DNA of 64,000 bases from Aphanomyces cochlioides (GCA_019828595.1 JAHQRK010000011.1:124001-188000); one strand, 5' to 3'; shown: positions 22,517-35,227, counted from the first letter of the stretch. A program made the numbers and translations. Notes: generated from the letters alone by a model not told the origin.

Positions 22517-25500
22517 TTACAGCTTCCACGCCGTCGACCGAACGCGAACGTCCGAGACTAAATCCAGCGCTTCTTTGGCTCGTTCCCGAATCTGCGGTGA
22601 TTCGGCGCCACACAGTGCGACGAGAGTTTCCGTGGCTTGGGGGCAATGAACAAATCGACTCTTTTGAACGTCATGGACGAGTAAATTCTTGAGCCACTGA
22701 AGCGCATTCAAGACCATCTCCGTCGCGTCGGAAGCACCAAGAACGTCGACAAGGATTGGCATGTGGTGGCTCGCGGCGGCAAACGAGTTTTCATACGACA
22801 GAGCGCACATGGCCCGCACAGCATCCGCCCGCCATGAGACTTGGTGGTTTTGACAAGTTTCAAGGAGGAAATTGACCCAATTTGAATCGGCAATCGTGTC
22901 CAAGCGGTTTTCGGGATGATAAAAGACAAGATTACCAACAAGTTGAAAGATATACTGCTGCACAAGTCGCCAAGCTGGATCTGGCTTGGAACACATAGAA
23001 AACCATGTAGAGCCATGAAGACTCAACCGCGTTTGGTTGTCCCGATTCCAACTGAGCTGGAGAAGTGTCCAGCTCGTCTGTTCGACCATGACCAAGTCGT
23101 CGACGTCCAAGAATGGCAATAGCAAATCAATGACACCAACGTCTCCAAGATGACCACGAATGGCATCATCCTGGCTGACGACACCCAAAACCATAATCGC
23201 AGCGGCTTGTACGCTGGCAAAGCCCGACTCGAGGAGATTCAGACAGAGGTCGAGATACGCTGGTTTCTCTCGCCAAACTGCCAGGACAGACTCGGGGTTT
23301 GCGTGGAGAATATGCACGACACATAGCGAAATGTTGCCTTGAATGGCGTCCATCTTGCCGTCTTCAACAGCGTCGCTCAGGTATGGCGCCATTGAGAGTG
23401 TCATGAGCTGAGCGAAGCCTCCACATTCCACCAGTTGTAATATCATAGCTTGGTGGCTTTCAGTCAAATTGACGAGGGCTGCTGTGGCCAAATCGAGAGC
23501 GTCGACGTCGCGACTGGTGGTGGCAACTCGCATCAGGACAGCGATAATGTCGAGACCGTGGAGAACTTCTTGGTGGGTTTTGTTTTGGAATGACAAGTTG
23601 GCCAAGCTGTGCAGAGCATGGACTTGCATGAGTCGACTTGGCGCCGTCTCGGCAAGAGTGACAAGCTGGGCTAAAAAGCCAGGAAATCGTCCGATCAAGT
23701 GAATATTCCGTGTATGCATGGCAAGGGTGGCGAGAGACGCCAAAGCTCCTTCTTGAATGTCCAAAGGCGCACTGGAATTGCCACTAAGCTCGACAAGAAT
23801 CGCCAAAGCGCCGCTTGTATCGCCAATCGCAAGAATATTGGTCTCGTTGATCGTATTTGGAATTTCAGACTGGCTCACCCAATGTTGAGTCTCCCGTAGT
23901 ATATGCAGTCGATCAAGATGCGACTGAAATTTTTCGTGGTTTGTATAATCCGCTGAGAGATTCATCTCCGAGCTTGTAGCAGCGACAGGGTCGTCAAACT
24001 CTGCCTTGGATTCCTGGAGAGCGTGCGAAGCTTCTTTTGATAATCTGTTGACCCAATTCGTCCAAACTAGTGTGAAATTACGATGAACAACCACAGCCAG
24101 CAAAAACATTACCTGTTTTGGCTTGCCAACCAATATATCGCAGTGACTTTGGCGCGTTCCATCCTAATTTACCCAGAGATGAGGTTGCTAGAGCTCGAAT
24201 TTCAGCTGATAAACTCGGCATTTTGCACAGTTCAACTAGAATCTACGTGGAATTCATGGCATATTTACAACTGACGCAGTTTGAAATTACCGGAATAACA
24301 GCAGCATCGCGCAATGCGTCGTTGGCATGACCACAAAGTCCAGCAATGCCTTGGAGAAAAAACAAGACCAAGTGATGGGCATTTGTTAATAAAAGCTGGG
24401 TTGAAATACGCTGTCGCCATACTTCATGACGGAGAATGCGTTGCTCGGCGCGATGTTCGCGAACTTTTTCCTCTAATTTGCGCTGGTGTTGGAGCTATAA
24501 AAGTGAATTAGCCAACGATTTCCCGTCAAGACAAACCAAAACGTCATTGTTGGCTTCAATGCTTTGCTTGAGACTCATATTCCAAATTTCTAAGCGATGG
24601 ATGCGGCTCAATTGACTTGAAATTCGCGCTTGCATGTCATTGATTTCAGTCGCGCGGCGTTTTTCCAGCGCGGCAATACCACAGAGTAAATGCTTGTTGA
24701 GAACCTGGAATACACAATTATTTGCAAATTCTATCCTTGAAAAAATCGATTACCTTGTGGTCTAATAGCTCGCACTTGACTGCTTTGAGCCATTGCATGC
24801 GCAAAATCGCATCGGCGGATGTAACCTCAAGGCGTTTTTTTAAATCCTGTCGTGGAAAAACATTAACTTTTGTGCGTTGCTTGATATACCTCTCGGATGA
24901 CAGCATGCTCAGCAAGGAGACGGTTAATCCTCTCCTCGTGCTGCTTTTCCAGCGCTTCCATTTTGAGAATTAATTCATCCATTTGCTTTTTCAGGCATAG
25001 AATCGTTTCGGCTTTCGTTGCTTCGACCAACGTATCCGCCTGCAATAAACAGTTTATCCAACGTACAAATTTCTCTGTACCTCGTTGACGATGGTCATCA
25101 CCATGGCTTTATCAGCATCGCTTTGGACTTTGCCCTGCTTTGCAATTTGCACTTGGACTTCTAATTTCGCGATTTCTTGCTCTAATTCATAAATATGCAC
25201 TTCATATTTCTCTTCAATCGCCACCATCTCTGCTTCGTGACTAAAACATATTCAAGTGGATTGATGAAATTCAAATTTACCGACTGCGGAGCTGGGAAAC
25301 CAACCATTCTTCTTGAGCCAGCCATGGAGATTCATCGATTTGATCATACGACACGAGAAGACGCCATCGTTTCTCCCGAGCATAGTTTAAAACCAACCAA
25401 GATCGGAGAATTTTCTGCTGCGTTCGATCTTCCGTTACTTTTTGCTCCAGCCAAACTCCTTTTGTCTCCTGATGCAGATATTGCTCTTCCTCCACTCGGA

Positions 25501-27517
25501 GACGGTGGAATTCGAGAGCATCCAGTTCCATTTGCATAAGTTTCCTCTGAGCTGCCTCTGCTGATTTAATCAACTCCAATGTTGTTTCTATTTTGGATGC
25601 AAAATGCTCCCGTCGTTGATCAGCTTGTTTTGCCAACCGTTGTCTCTCCAGTGTATTGATGGCCTGGAGGGGAATTCGATCGCAATGTTCCCATTCAGCA
25701 GTGTATTCCTGCAAATTCAATCGCAATTGCACCAGTTGTTCGTCTCGATCGACACGATCTAGCATCATTTTCGTTCGCCACACTTCATACTCGCGCTTTT
25801 TGGACCAAAGGCCAGCTCCACGTTCAATTTCACACTTGAGTATTTCTTGGAGAAATGCAATGTCGTCGCGCATACGATCCACCGTTGTCGTGGCAAGGCG
25901 GTGCTCCATCTGAGCAATTGTTTCCGTCAATTCTTCGATATCCACACGGCGTCGGACTTCATTCTCCTCCCATTCTCGCATTAATTCATCGTAGACTTCA
26001 AATTGCGTCCGTCCTTCGACTTCTAAATTTCACATTGTTATAGATATTGCATACTATGAGAATATACCAGGAACAGAATGCAATTGTGGCATGGGTGGAG
26101 CTTCTTTGATCCGGTCAAACTCGGCTTTGCTCTTTACAAGACTTTCCTTGCTGCGATCCAAGTCTTGAATCGTTGACTCGAGCGCGGTTTGGGCCGCTTG
26201 GATATCTTTCTCAATGGATTCTCTAAAATTGTCGTGGGCTTCCCACAATAAATCTTCGCGTTTCACATGAGCGTCGACTTTCATTCGGACGGTTTGCATG
26301 TGTTGGTACGCCTCGTCTGTCTTGAGATGCATGCGGACGCTTGGAACATTTGTCAGAGGAGTACACAGGCGCGGTTGTGAGTCATCGACTGGGATTTGAA
26401 TATTCTCCAAGTCGACATCCAGCTTCATATCTGCATTTTGGAGCTTATTCTTTGGCGTTTTGGTTTTTCCTTCTTGTTTCTCCAGCGTGGCCTTCGCTTC
26501 CATAGCAGCGGCTTGGCGTTCCCGTGCTTCTTTCATTCGCCTCTTCTTTTCTTCCTCCACCAGTGCATTGTAAGCAGCTTGGATTTGAGATTCCTCGTCA
26601 GTAATTTTTCGCTCGACTGCTTTTTGCAATTGATGACTCAATGTTTCCAGTCGTAATTTGCTCGCTGCAGCTGCTTTATTGAATTTCTCAAGGATGGCCT
26701 GCTCCGCGGCGACTTGAGCTCGGAGATCAATCGGATCGAGCTGTTCATCGACTGCACTATCGCTTCCACCACTTTCGCTGCGAGCGCTGACTACTTTTTC
26801 GTCCATGTCGGCATTTTTAGGCGGCAAAGATTGGAAATCTTCAGGTAATGTTAAGACAACACCATCTTTCCACTGGTTTTTCTTGACATCCCAGCCTTGT
26901 GGAGGGACATATGCCATGACAGGCGGCATCTCCCACGAGCTTTCTCCAGTCGTGGCGTTGTAATAATAGTTGTCGACGAATGTCCATTGCTTGGCGTGGG
27001 CCATGCGCTCTTGAACTCTCAATCCTTCCTCATCCAGACGCATTTTCATCCTCGCGGTTTCACTGCGCTTTTGCTTCTCTTCCTCGGATAATTCCTTCAT
27101 GAACGGTTTGAGAATGGTCGGTGGCACGACGACAAAATTGGGCCAAATATCAGCCATCCATTCTTTCTCCATGCGCCGATCTTCTTTCTCCTTGGACCAT
27201 TTCTGCTGCCACGACTTGCATTTCACCACACTTTCACGTAATTGCAGCTCCAGCGATGCGATCGCGTCTTGTTGCTGCTGAAGGCAGGATCGAATATGTG
27301 GAAGACAAGCTTGAGAAACTGCAAGTCGAGTTTGAAATTGGTCCAGTCGACTGTTGCAGATGTCCTCAAAAGATGCACAGAGTTGGTTCAGACTGTGGAC
27401 AGCGCGTTCCATCGGCGACCGCTCGTCCTTCTCATCGGCAGGCTCGTCGTGGACTTCCTCTTCTTGAACCTCTTCCTCTTCTTTCGCATCAATGGACTCG
27501 ACGCTGCTGTCGTCCAT
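22517..27517 (-). CDS. WW-domain/coiled-coil/ARM-repeat protein (about 1548 aa)
   Basis: Nine exons: 27517-26068, 26022-25281, 25240-25081, 25039-24890, 24846-24754, 24704-24537, 24494-24291, 24242-24113 and 24066-22517. All introns are 40-49 nt with GT-AG ends and the sum is a whole number of codons. ATG at 27517 is the first in frame. Order: acidic N-terminus, coil, one WW domain near residues 175-205 (WTFVDNYYYNATTGESSWEM, two signature Trp), several hundred residues of charged coiled coil, then ARM/HEAT-like repeats (about 990-1548, e.g. VHALHSLANLSFQNKTHQEV). WW domains bind Pro-rich peptides and ARM repeats bind proteins, so a scaffold role is likely. I do not recognise the family. Its 5' end lies in repeat arm R2; broken copies lie at 9571-10800, 13589-13757 and 30301-31069. 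Confidence 0.85.
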
Positions 27518-28584
27518 CAAGCTTGGGAAGGATCGTGTCCCTTCGACCAAAACGCAAGTTCGACAAAATGTCGATTCAAATACTTCACATATTTGAAATG
27601 TCCATTGCAGGAATCCATGCTAGCATGACTTGGGCGAACTTGGATCGCCCGGCTCGCTATCCTTGCTTTGTGTCTCCACCGATGGAAGGGTATCCTTGGT
27701 CGAACATCGAATCTCAGCGGTCGGGAAGACGGTCATCGTAATCCCTTCATCGAAGTGAGGCTTTCATGTCTGTAAGACTGCACACCAGTGGCCACTGACA
27801 TCCAAGAACTCCTGTCGGCATGTCAGCATCTTATCAGTGTGATCATGTACTTTGCGTCATCGTAGCGAGTGCAATTCATGCCATGCTCTTCAATGTTCGA
27901 AAGAATGATGATTCCAAACGATGAGCGCGACGGATGTGATTCAAAACTGTCGCGCTCTTGCATTCCCTCATCAACTGCTATTATAGAGGGCAAGCTCACT
28001 CGCCACGCCAAGCTGTCTATGTTGCAAATTCGCCTCCAGAGGATGGAAACACTATGTCGCACCTAACAAGACCAAGTGAGATGGTGATTGGTTCAAGACA
28101 ATTGTTGTCATGCTGGCTCGCATTTGTCTCCAAGTACAGAAAGATATCCTACGAGTGGCCCAATGCGTATATGAAATGCAGGGAAGACCAGAGAGAACAC
28201 ATCTCACACCAGCCTTGTTCAGAGTCCCAGAGATAGAACCATTTCCGAATGAGCTCCACGGCAAGACTTTCTATTTAGATCGTATTCGAAGAGCGAAGCG
28301 AGGTGGACGACTGGATGCGGGTATTGTTGCTCAACTGGATGAGATTGGCTTTTCATGGGATGGATATGAACAAAGGTCGAATCAACAATGGCAAGAAAAC
28401 ATCGAAGCATTACGCATTTACAAGTCGATTCATGGCAATCTCAATGTACCCCGCTATTACAAAGTGGAAATGGGAGATGCTGAATGGCCAGAGAAACTCT
28501 GGGGCAAGAAATTGGGATCTGCAGTCCGCAACATCAGACAAGAAGAAGAAACAATGGATCCATCAAGACGAGAGATATTGGATT
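27349..28584. repeat. Inverted repeat arm R2 (1.2 kb)
   Basis: Mirror of L2 (12523-13757). Here both genes that cross its edges are complete, so R2 is probably the source and L2 the copy. Confidence 0.9.
27518..28109. promoter_or_regulatory. Shared divergent spacer, WW gene (-) / HA gene (+)
   Basis: The 592 bp between the two start codons must hold both promoters. A stretch starting ATGTTCGAAAGAATGATGAT (27896-27915) recurs at 31437-31456 and, on the opposite strand, before the left copies, while the sequence around it has diverged. It could be a conserved leader or upstream control site. No core element can be named with confidence. Confidence 0.45.
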
Positions 28585-29585
28585 CGATGGGGTTCATCTG
28601 GGATGCCATTCAAGCCAAGTTGGACAAGAATCTACTTGCATTTGAGACGTACAAAGCCATCTATGGAAATTTACTCGTGAAGACATCATTTGTTGTACCA
28701 AAGCAAGATCCAGCTTGGCCAAAAGACACTTGGAATATGAAATTGGGGCTTTTAGTCGATACTTGTCGAAGGAAGAAAGACTCTCTTCCTCGAGAATTTT
28801 ATGATGCATTGAATGCCATGGGATTTGTATGGAAAGTGAGAGACAAAGGAACTGGACCTGCTCCACCACCCGTTATTTCAATTGCCAAGCAAAACCAGAT
28901 TCTGGAAATTGTTGAAGTTCAGTATAAACTCCAACGCCATACAAGATTCACGACATTACCAAATCCATTCAAAGTCCCATCCAATTCTCAGTGGCCCCAG
29001 GATCTTCATGGATGCAATGTGTTTGTGTCAGAGTTCAGAAGAGCATATCAAATGGGTATTCTGGACGACTCAATTGTTGCGAAGTTGGATGCGATGAGAT
29101 TTGTATGGGACGACAGCCAACACAAGTGGAGTCTTATGATGGAAGCTCTTGAGATCTTCAAGAATATATATGGTCATGTCGAAGTGCCTGATAGCATTGA
29201 AATTTCACAGGAAGATCGTCTGTGGCCAGAATACTTGTGGACCATGAAACTGGGACTAAAAGTCAAAAGTCTTCGTGCTCGCAAAAATAAACTAACTTTG
29301 GAACAGAGACAAGAGCTGGATGCACTTGACTTTGTATGGAATGCAAGGGAACTTCATTGGAATCGAAACTTATCAGCGTTCAAAACATACAAGCAGCTCT
29401 ACGGCAATTTGCGCGTTCCACAAAAGTTTATTGTGCCAAACGACGATCCCGCTTGGCCGTCAGATGTCGAGGACATCAAGTTAGGAACTGTTGTCAATTA
29501 CCTCCGCAGCAAACAAGCGACTCTTTCGGACGAGATGAAGCGCGAGCTGAACAAATTAGACTTTGAGTGGAGTGCCAAATCCTAA
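28110..29585 (+). CDS. HA-repeat protein, intact cluster member (491 aa)
   Basis: Single exon, ATG 28110, stop 29583. It has the same plan as the 513 aa protein but a shorter basic start (MLARICLQVQKDILRVAQ). Then follow unit A, HA1 (WPEKLWGKKLGSAVRNIR), HA2, linker KVRDKGTGPAPPP, a second unit A (ISIAKQNQILEIVEVQYKLQ), HA3 and HA4, ending KLDFEWSAKS. The first 158 codons lie in the R2 arm and equal the left copy at 12997-12523; after that the two diverge sharply. Likely nucleic-acid binding by analogy with HA domains; role unknown. It is divergent from the WW/ARM gene and followed by an ankyrin-gene fragment. Confidence 0.88.
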   Translation: MLARICLQVQKDILRVAQCVYEMQGRPERTHLTPALFRVPEIEPFPNELHGKTFYLDRIRRAKRGGRLDAGIVAQLDEIGFSWDGYEQRSNQQWQENIEALRIYKSIHGNLNVPRYYKVEMGDAEWPEKLWGKKLGSAVRNIRQEEETMDPSRREILDSMGFIWDAIQAKLDKNLLAFETYKAIYGNLLVKTSFVVPKQDPAWPKDTWNMKLGLLVDTCRRKKDSLPREFYDALNAMGFVWKVRDKGTGPAPPPVISIAKQNQILEIVEVQYKLQRHTRFTTLPNPFKVPSNSQWPQDLHGCNVFVSEFRRAYQMGILDDSIVAKLDAMRFVWDDSQHKWSLMMEALEIFKNIYGHVEVPDSIEISQEDRLWPEYLWTMKLGLKVKSLRARKNKLTLEQRQELDALDFVWNARELHWNRNLSAFKTYKQLYGNLRVPQKFIVPNDDPAWPSDVEDIKLGTVVNYLRSKQATLSDEMKRELNKLDFEWSAKS

Positions 29586-29989
29586 TCTGTGAATCCAAAC
29601 ATTCAAATTGGATGTTCTTTTAGTGCACTCATCACTTTTAATCGACAACGAACGTCGGCATATGAATTGCTAATTACTTCGATGTCTTTAGCATCTGAAA
29701 TTTGACATAGATCGATTGCAGAGCGAGCAAGAATTATATGCCTTGGACCAGAGGACACCATCGACACTCTTGCGATTCTAAGCTGCTCCTGACCGCACGA
29801 GAGATGAGCTGCAGCGAGGTGCAGTGATTCCGACTCGTTGACGTCGAATGGCTGTCGTCATACAAAGCTTCATGACAAACGTGTGGAAATCGAGTGACAA
29901 GGCAACGAGACCTGCTCAGCCAACACAATCCATTGCCAGGCAGTAACTCACACCTTACTTAGAATGTACTGACGGGAACACGCTGAATC
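29586..29989. other. Spacer homologous to 35228-35955
   Basis: No gene. Several blocks (for example around TTGGACCAGAG and GGCAACGAGACCTG) are shared with the spacer upstream of the intact ankyrin gene, showing that the HA-spacer-ankyrin order is an older repeated unit. Confidence 0.5.
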
Positions 29990-30300
29990 GCCGTCGTAAT
30001 TCATCAACCGTCTCGTACTACAACACTCTGCTCGCTCAAGTGAAGCTCGTTTCCGGGATATCTTTCGTCTGTGGCTTGAAGAGTACGACATGGAACGCCT
30101 TCCCCGCTTGCTAAACACCAATTCTGCCACTTCTAGCTTTGTACTGGTTCAAGCGATCGTTCATGGCGAAGTTCACCATGTTGCATGGATGATGGGTCGC
30201 CAATCTTGAACACTTCTCACAATATCTGCCCATTGATTTTGCAGCAAGGATCGGACAAGCTCCAGCTCTTGCACTCCTACAAGGGCTTGCTCGTTTCAGA
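29990..30300 (+). pseudogene. Ankyrin-protein gene, N-terminal remnant
   Basis: Nucleotide-level match to the region encoding residues about 50-140 of the ankyrin protein (pattern TVSYYN..L.QV through L.RLLN.N.AT.SF.LVQAIVHGEV), with frameshifts and without the start codon. At about 30300 it is cut off and joined to WW-gene sequence on the other strand. Confidence 0.75.
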
Positions 30301-31069
30301 ACTCGGAGATCAATCGGATCAAGCTGATCATCCACTATCACTTTCACCACTGTCACTGCGAGCGCCAACTACTTTTGTGTCCGTCTCGACATTGTTTGGC
30401 GGCGACGATTGAAAATCCCCAGGTAACGCCAGGACCACACCATCTTTCCACTGGTTTTTCACGATATCCCAGCCTTGTGGAGGGACATATGCCATGACAG
30501 GCGGCATCTCCCACGAGCTTTCCCCAATCGTGGCGTTGTAATAATAATTGTCGACGAATGTCCATTGCTTGGCGTGAGCCATGCGCTCTTGCACTCTCAA
30601 TGCTTCCTCATTCCGACGCATTTTCATCCTCGCGGTTTCACTGCGCTTTTGCTTCTCTTCCTCGGACAATTCCTTCATGAACGGTTTGAGAATCGTCGAT
30701 GGCACGACGACAAAGTCGGGCCAAATATCAGTCATCCATTCTTTTTCCATGCGCCGATCTTGGACCATTTCTGCTGCCACAACTTGCATTTTGCCATACT
30801 TTCACGTAATTGCAGCTCCAGCGATGCGATCGCGTCTTGTTGGTGCTAAAGGCAGGATCCAATACGTGGAAGACAAGCTTGAGAAACTGCAAGTCGAGTT
30901 TGAAATTGGTCCAGTCGACTGTTGCAGATGTCCTCAAAAGATACACAGAGTTGGTTCAGACTGTCGACACCGCGGTCCATCGGCGACCGCTCGGCCTTTT
31001 CATCCGTAAGATCGTCATGGAGTTCTCTTCTTTGGCATCAATCGACATTACGCTGCTGTCGCCTATCAT
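30301..31069 (-). pseudogene. WW/coiled-coil gene, 5' remnant
   Basis: Mirror of 9571-10155 for most of its length, but here the sequence beyond the WW domain is kept (YVPPQGWDIVKNQWKDGVVL) before the break at 30301. The same frameshift as in the left copy separates the start (31069) from the coil. The ARM half is absent. Confidence 0.8.
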
Positions 31070-31587
31070 GCTTGGAAAGGATCGTGACCCTTGTACCAAA
31101 GCCAAGTTCGATGAATGATGATTCAAATACTTCACATGTTTGAAATGTCCATGGCATGAATTCATCCTGTCGGCGGCTTGGACGCGATCACTCAATTCGC
31201 TGGAAGGATATCCAAGGGAGATCATCTGCAATTGGAAATGCTGCCGAAGTTATCCCTGGAGAATCGGCTCCAAAAGAGGCTTGAACCGGGACAGATTGAG
31301 TATGAGTGATCACTGACGTCCAACTTGACTGCCGCGAGTTTGTCTGTTGTTTTCAATCCATTGGAGTTGAAGGAATGCTCTGCACCAAAGAAGTCGTTAT
31401 CTTCCACCTCGTCATGGCAAATGCAGCTTCTCTGCTATGTTCGAAAGAATGATGATTCCATGTGTCATCAGAACTGTCGCGATCTTATACTCTCTGGACG
31501 ACTGCAGTTCTAGAAGGTATTCCTTGGAGAGTTCACAGTTCAGGCAGCTGTCCATCGTGCGATTTGCCGCCAAGGCCGACTTGACGC

Positions 31588-32720
31588 ATGTCATGCAAAA
31601 GATACGTCGTACCTTAGATGACAGAAAAAATTCTACAGGCGATTGGTTCAAGGCATTTGCTGCCATGCTGGCTCGCCTCTGTCTCCACGTCGCTCGGCGG
31701 CCTTGGATGCCAAGGACATTTGCAACGAGCATTTCATCAAAGAGACAGAAAAATTTCCTACGAGCGGCCCAATGCGTGCATGGGAAGGCCAGCCACAACG
31801 GACCTCACCCCATGCATGTACGTTGTGCCATTTAACGAACCATTTCCAAAGGAGCTCCATGGCAAGACGTTGAATTTGAATGATATTCAAAGAGCCAAAC
31901 GAGATGGACGACTGGACTCGGGTATTGCTGCTCAAATGGATGACATTGGCTTTCCATGGCATGGAAGAGAACATAGGTCAAATAACAATGGGAAGAAACC
32001 TTGAGGCATTGCGCATTTACAAGTCAATTCGTGGCAATCTCAATGTAGCCCAATATTGCAAAGTGAAGGCGGGCGACCCTCAATGGCCGCAGAAGTTCTG
32101 GGGAAAGAAACTGGGAAATTCCGTTTCAGTATTGAGACTAGAACAAGAAAGAATGGATCCAGCAAGACGAGAGATATTGGATTCGATGGGGTTCATCTGG
32201 GATGCAATTCAAGCCAAGTGGGAGACGAATCTACTTGCATTTGAGACGTACAAAGCCATCGAAGGAAATTTACTCGTGAAGACATCATTTGTTGTACCAG
32301 ACCAAGATCCAGCATGGCCAAAAGACACTTGGAATACGAATTTGGGAGACTTAGTTTCTACTTGTCGAAGGAAGAAAGACTCTCTTCCTCAGATTTATGG
32401 CGCTTTGACTGCCATGGGATTTGTGTGAAAAGTAAGAGACCAAGGAACTGGACCTGTTCAACTACCAAATTTTTCGATAAAGAAGCAACACCAAATTCTT
32501 GAAATTATTCAAGAGCAATACAAACAACAAGGCCATACCAGATTCACAACATTACCGAATCCATTCTATGTCCCATCAAATTCGCAGTGGCCACAGCATC
32601 TCTGTGGAAAATGTGTGAATGTGTCAGACTTCAGAAGGGCCAATCGAATGGGCTTGCTCGACAACTCAATTGTCGCTTCTGTAGATGACTCGTTGTTTTC
32701 ATCCCACGAGCTTGGAACGA
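31588..32720 (+). pseudogene. HA-repeat gene, decayed (mirror of 7926-9052)
   Basis: Same content and same lesions as the left copy: basic N-terminus near 31665, frame changes near 31880, two HA repeats in frame 31880-32428 and a stop after GALTAMGFV. Traces of the second half follow to about 32700. Confidence 0.8.
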
Positions 32721-33912
32721 TGGGATATTCCATCGGTTGATTGCCAGGTTTCGACCGAATGATGATTCACATCTGAAATTTCCTGCCAATGGCACTGTGC
32801 ATGCATGTTGTCAGCCACAGTTTTACAGCTCGATCATGGTCAAATCTTCTGTTGGAAATGTCAAATGTCATGATTATGCCTGAATAAATTCTTCAAGGAG
32901 AGCCATCAATGCATGACAGATAGAGTTTCAGTGATCGCAGACGTCCAAAAGCTCCTCTCGGCATGTTGGCATCTTCCTGCAGGTACTACACCTTTTCTCG
33001 GGCAAGTTGACCTGTTTGTTCCACCAATGTGAACCATATAATGTGTAGTATTTCGCAAGTATGATAGAGATGGTCTGGGCATTCAGATAACGACGGGACT
33101 TTGAATGGGTTTGGCAAAGTAGTGAATCTCGTATGACCTTGGAGTTTATATTGGACTTGGACAATTTCAAGAATCTGGTGCTGCTTCGAAATTGAAATTC
33201 TTGGGGGTCGGCCAGGTCCAGTTCCATTGTCTCTCACTTTCCATTAATCCCATGGCAGTCAATGCGTCATAAATCTCAGGAGGAAGAGAGTCTTGTTCCT
33301 GGCGATAATCTCCAACTAATTTTCTCAATTTCACATTCCAAGTGTCTTTTGGCCATGCTGGATCTTGGTCTGGTACAACAAATGATGTCTTCACGAGTAA
33401 ATTTCCTTCGATGGCTTTGTACGTCTCAAATGCAAGTAAATTCTTCTTCCACTTGGCTTGATTTGCATCCCGAATGAAGCTCATTGAATCTAATACTTTT
33501 CTTCTTTTTGTTATTTCTTGTTGCTTTCTCAATGTTCCACCCAATTTCTTGCCCCAGAATTTCTCTGGCCATTGGGTGTCTCCCTCCTTCACTTTGTAAG
33601 AAAACGGTACATTGAGCTTGCGATTAATTGACTTGTAAATGCGTAATGCCTCGAGGTTTTCTTCCCATGCTGCTGTCGACTGGCGCTCCTTTCCATCCCA
33701 TGGAAAGCCAATGCATCCAATTGAGCGACAATGCTCGCGTCCAATCGTCCACCTCGCTTTGCTCTTCGGATATCCCTTACATCGAACTTCTTGCCATGGA
33801 GATCCTTTGGAAATGGTTCGTGTCCTGGGACTGTGAACAAGGCTGGTGTGAGGTTTGTCCTCTCTGGTCTTCCCTGTATTTCATGCATGCATTAGGCCAC
33901 TCGTAGGATATC

Positions 33913-34807
33913 CAGGGGTGTTACAATATAGATTGTATTATTGGTTGTACCCCCAGTCTTCGGACAATCAATCATTGACAATATTCAATCTATTGTTGTC
34001 GTGAAAGAGCTTTGCGACGTCTAAGCAGTCGGACTATCCTTTTCGGTAGCTTTGGACAACTTGATGGCTTGTGAGACGCTGCCCAGACTCAAGAGGTCCC
34101 AGTTCAACTTTAAGTACATGATCACCTCGAACGTGGTGCTGTCCATACTCTTCCGCAAGTAGCCGATCACGCACTTCACACCAGAGAAGAATCGCTCGAC
34201 AACAACAGAGGTTGGAGGGATCCAACTCACGTCTTCATACGGCTGTGTAGTATTGACGCGACTGCGAGCACGCTTCTTGATTTCGTTGACAAGGTCTATT
34301 GCAGCACGCTTCCTGCCATTCAAAACAACATCAGACGCAGTCTAAATCATTTTCACGGGATCCGAATTTCGACGCAAACGACGAGCAGCTTCCTTTTCAA
34401 CAGAATTCAAGGTTGAGCCCGTCTCTAGTTTGACCAAAGCACTTTCAAAAGCTGGATCTGCGACGATCTTCGCATTCGGGCCAATGTAGTTCTTCAAAGA
34501 TGGGTAGTCGTCCATGGCGAAATCAAACATGTCGCGAATGTGTGGTTTGGTTTGATCTGCCCACTCTGATTGAGGGAAATTAGAAAGCACGCGTGATGAT
34601 TGGCGTGCAAGACGCAAGGAGCATACAAAACGGTCGGAAGAAGCATTCCTTGCACTCATATCGTGCATGGTCGTCAATCTATTGAAGTCCAAGATATTGG
34701 AACAATTTGTTCAATCTCGGGGAAAGATTGTGTCCCCGCCACAATCAATGATTGCTGGGGACAATATCAATCTTCTGACAATCACAATCTTTTTTCATCA
34801 AGCCCTG
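33913..34807 (-). mobile_element. hAT-type element remnant (mirror copy)
   Basis: Same ends as 5833-6727 and the same 9 bp repeat on both sides (33904-33912 and 34808-34816, reading TAGGATATC on the plus strand). It was carried along by the inverted duplication, not independently inserted. Confidence 0.85.
34021..34668 (-). pseudogene. hAT transposase, C-terminal remnant (mirror copy)
   Basis: Identical to the left copy, including the in-frame TAG (about 34344). Confidence 0.75.
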
Positions 34808-34993
34808 TAGGATATCTCTCTGCTTCTGTAATGAAATGTATGGAGGCTTCTTTGAGAATGTCCCCAAAGTCTATGGCTGCCGAGAGACTTGGAGACCGAA
34901 ACGGACGAGCATGGCAGCGGATGTCTTGAACCAACCGCCTCCACTCTATGTCAAGAAGATCGTCAGTGGCCAGAATACTTGTGGACCTAGAAA

Positions 34994-35227
34994 TTGGGAC
35001 TAAAAGTTCGAACTATTCGTGCCCGCAAAAGTAAACTAACTTTGGAACAGAGACAAGAGCTGGATGCACTTGACTTTGTATGGAATGCAAGCGAACTTCA
35101 TTGGAATCGAAACTTATCAGCGTTCAAAACGTACAAGCAAAAATACCGCAATATGCGAATTCCGACCATGTTTGCTGTGCCAAAAGATGATTTCCGACGA
35201 CGTCTTTGTCATCTGAAAAACGACTGA
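34994..35227 (+). pseudogene. HA-repeat internal fragment (mirror of 5413-5646)
   Basis: Same fragment and same decay point as the left copy; no start of its own. Confidence 0.8.

Larger units (their letters stand above)
32988..34940 (-). pseudogene. HA-repeat gene interrupted by hAT (mirror of 5700-7652)
   Basis: Read on the minus strand: N-terminal part 34940-34808, hAT element, then unit A and HA repeats to 32988. One extra C in a C-run near 33208 changes the frame relative to the left copy (four C there, five here), so even the two mirror pseudogenes differ in reading frame. Confidence 0.8.
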
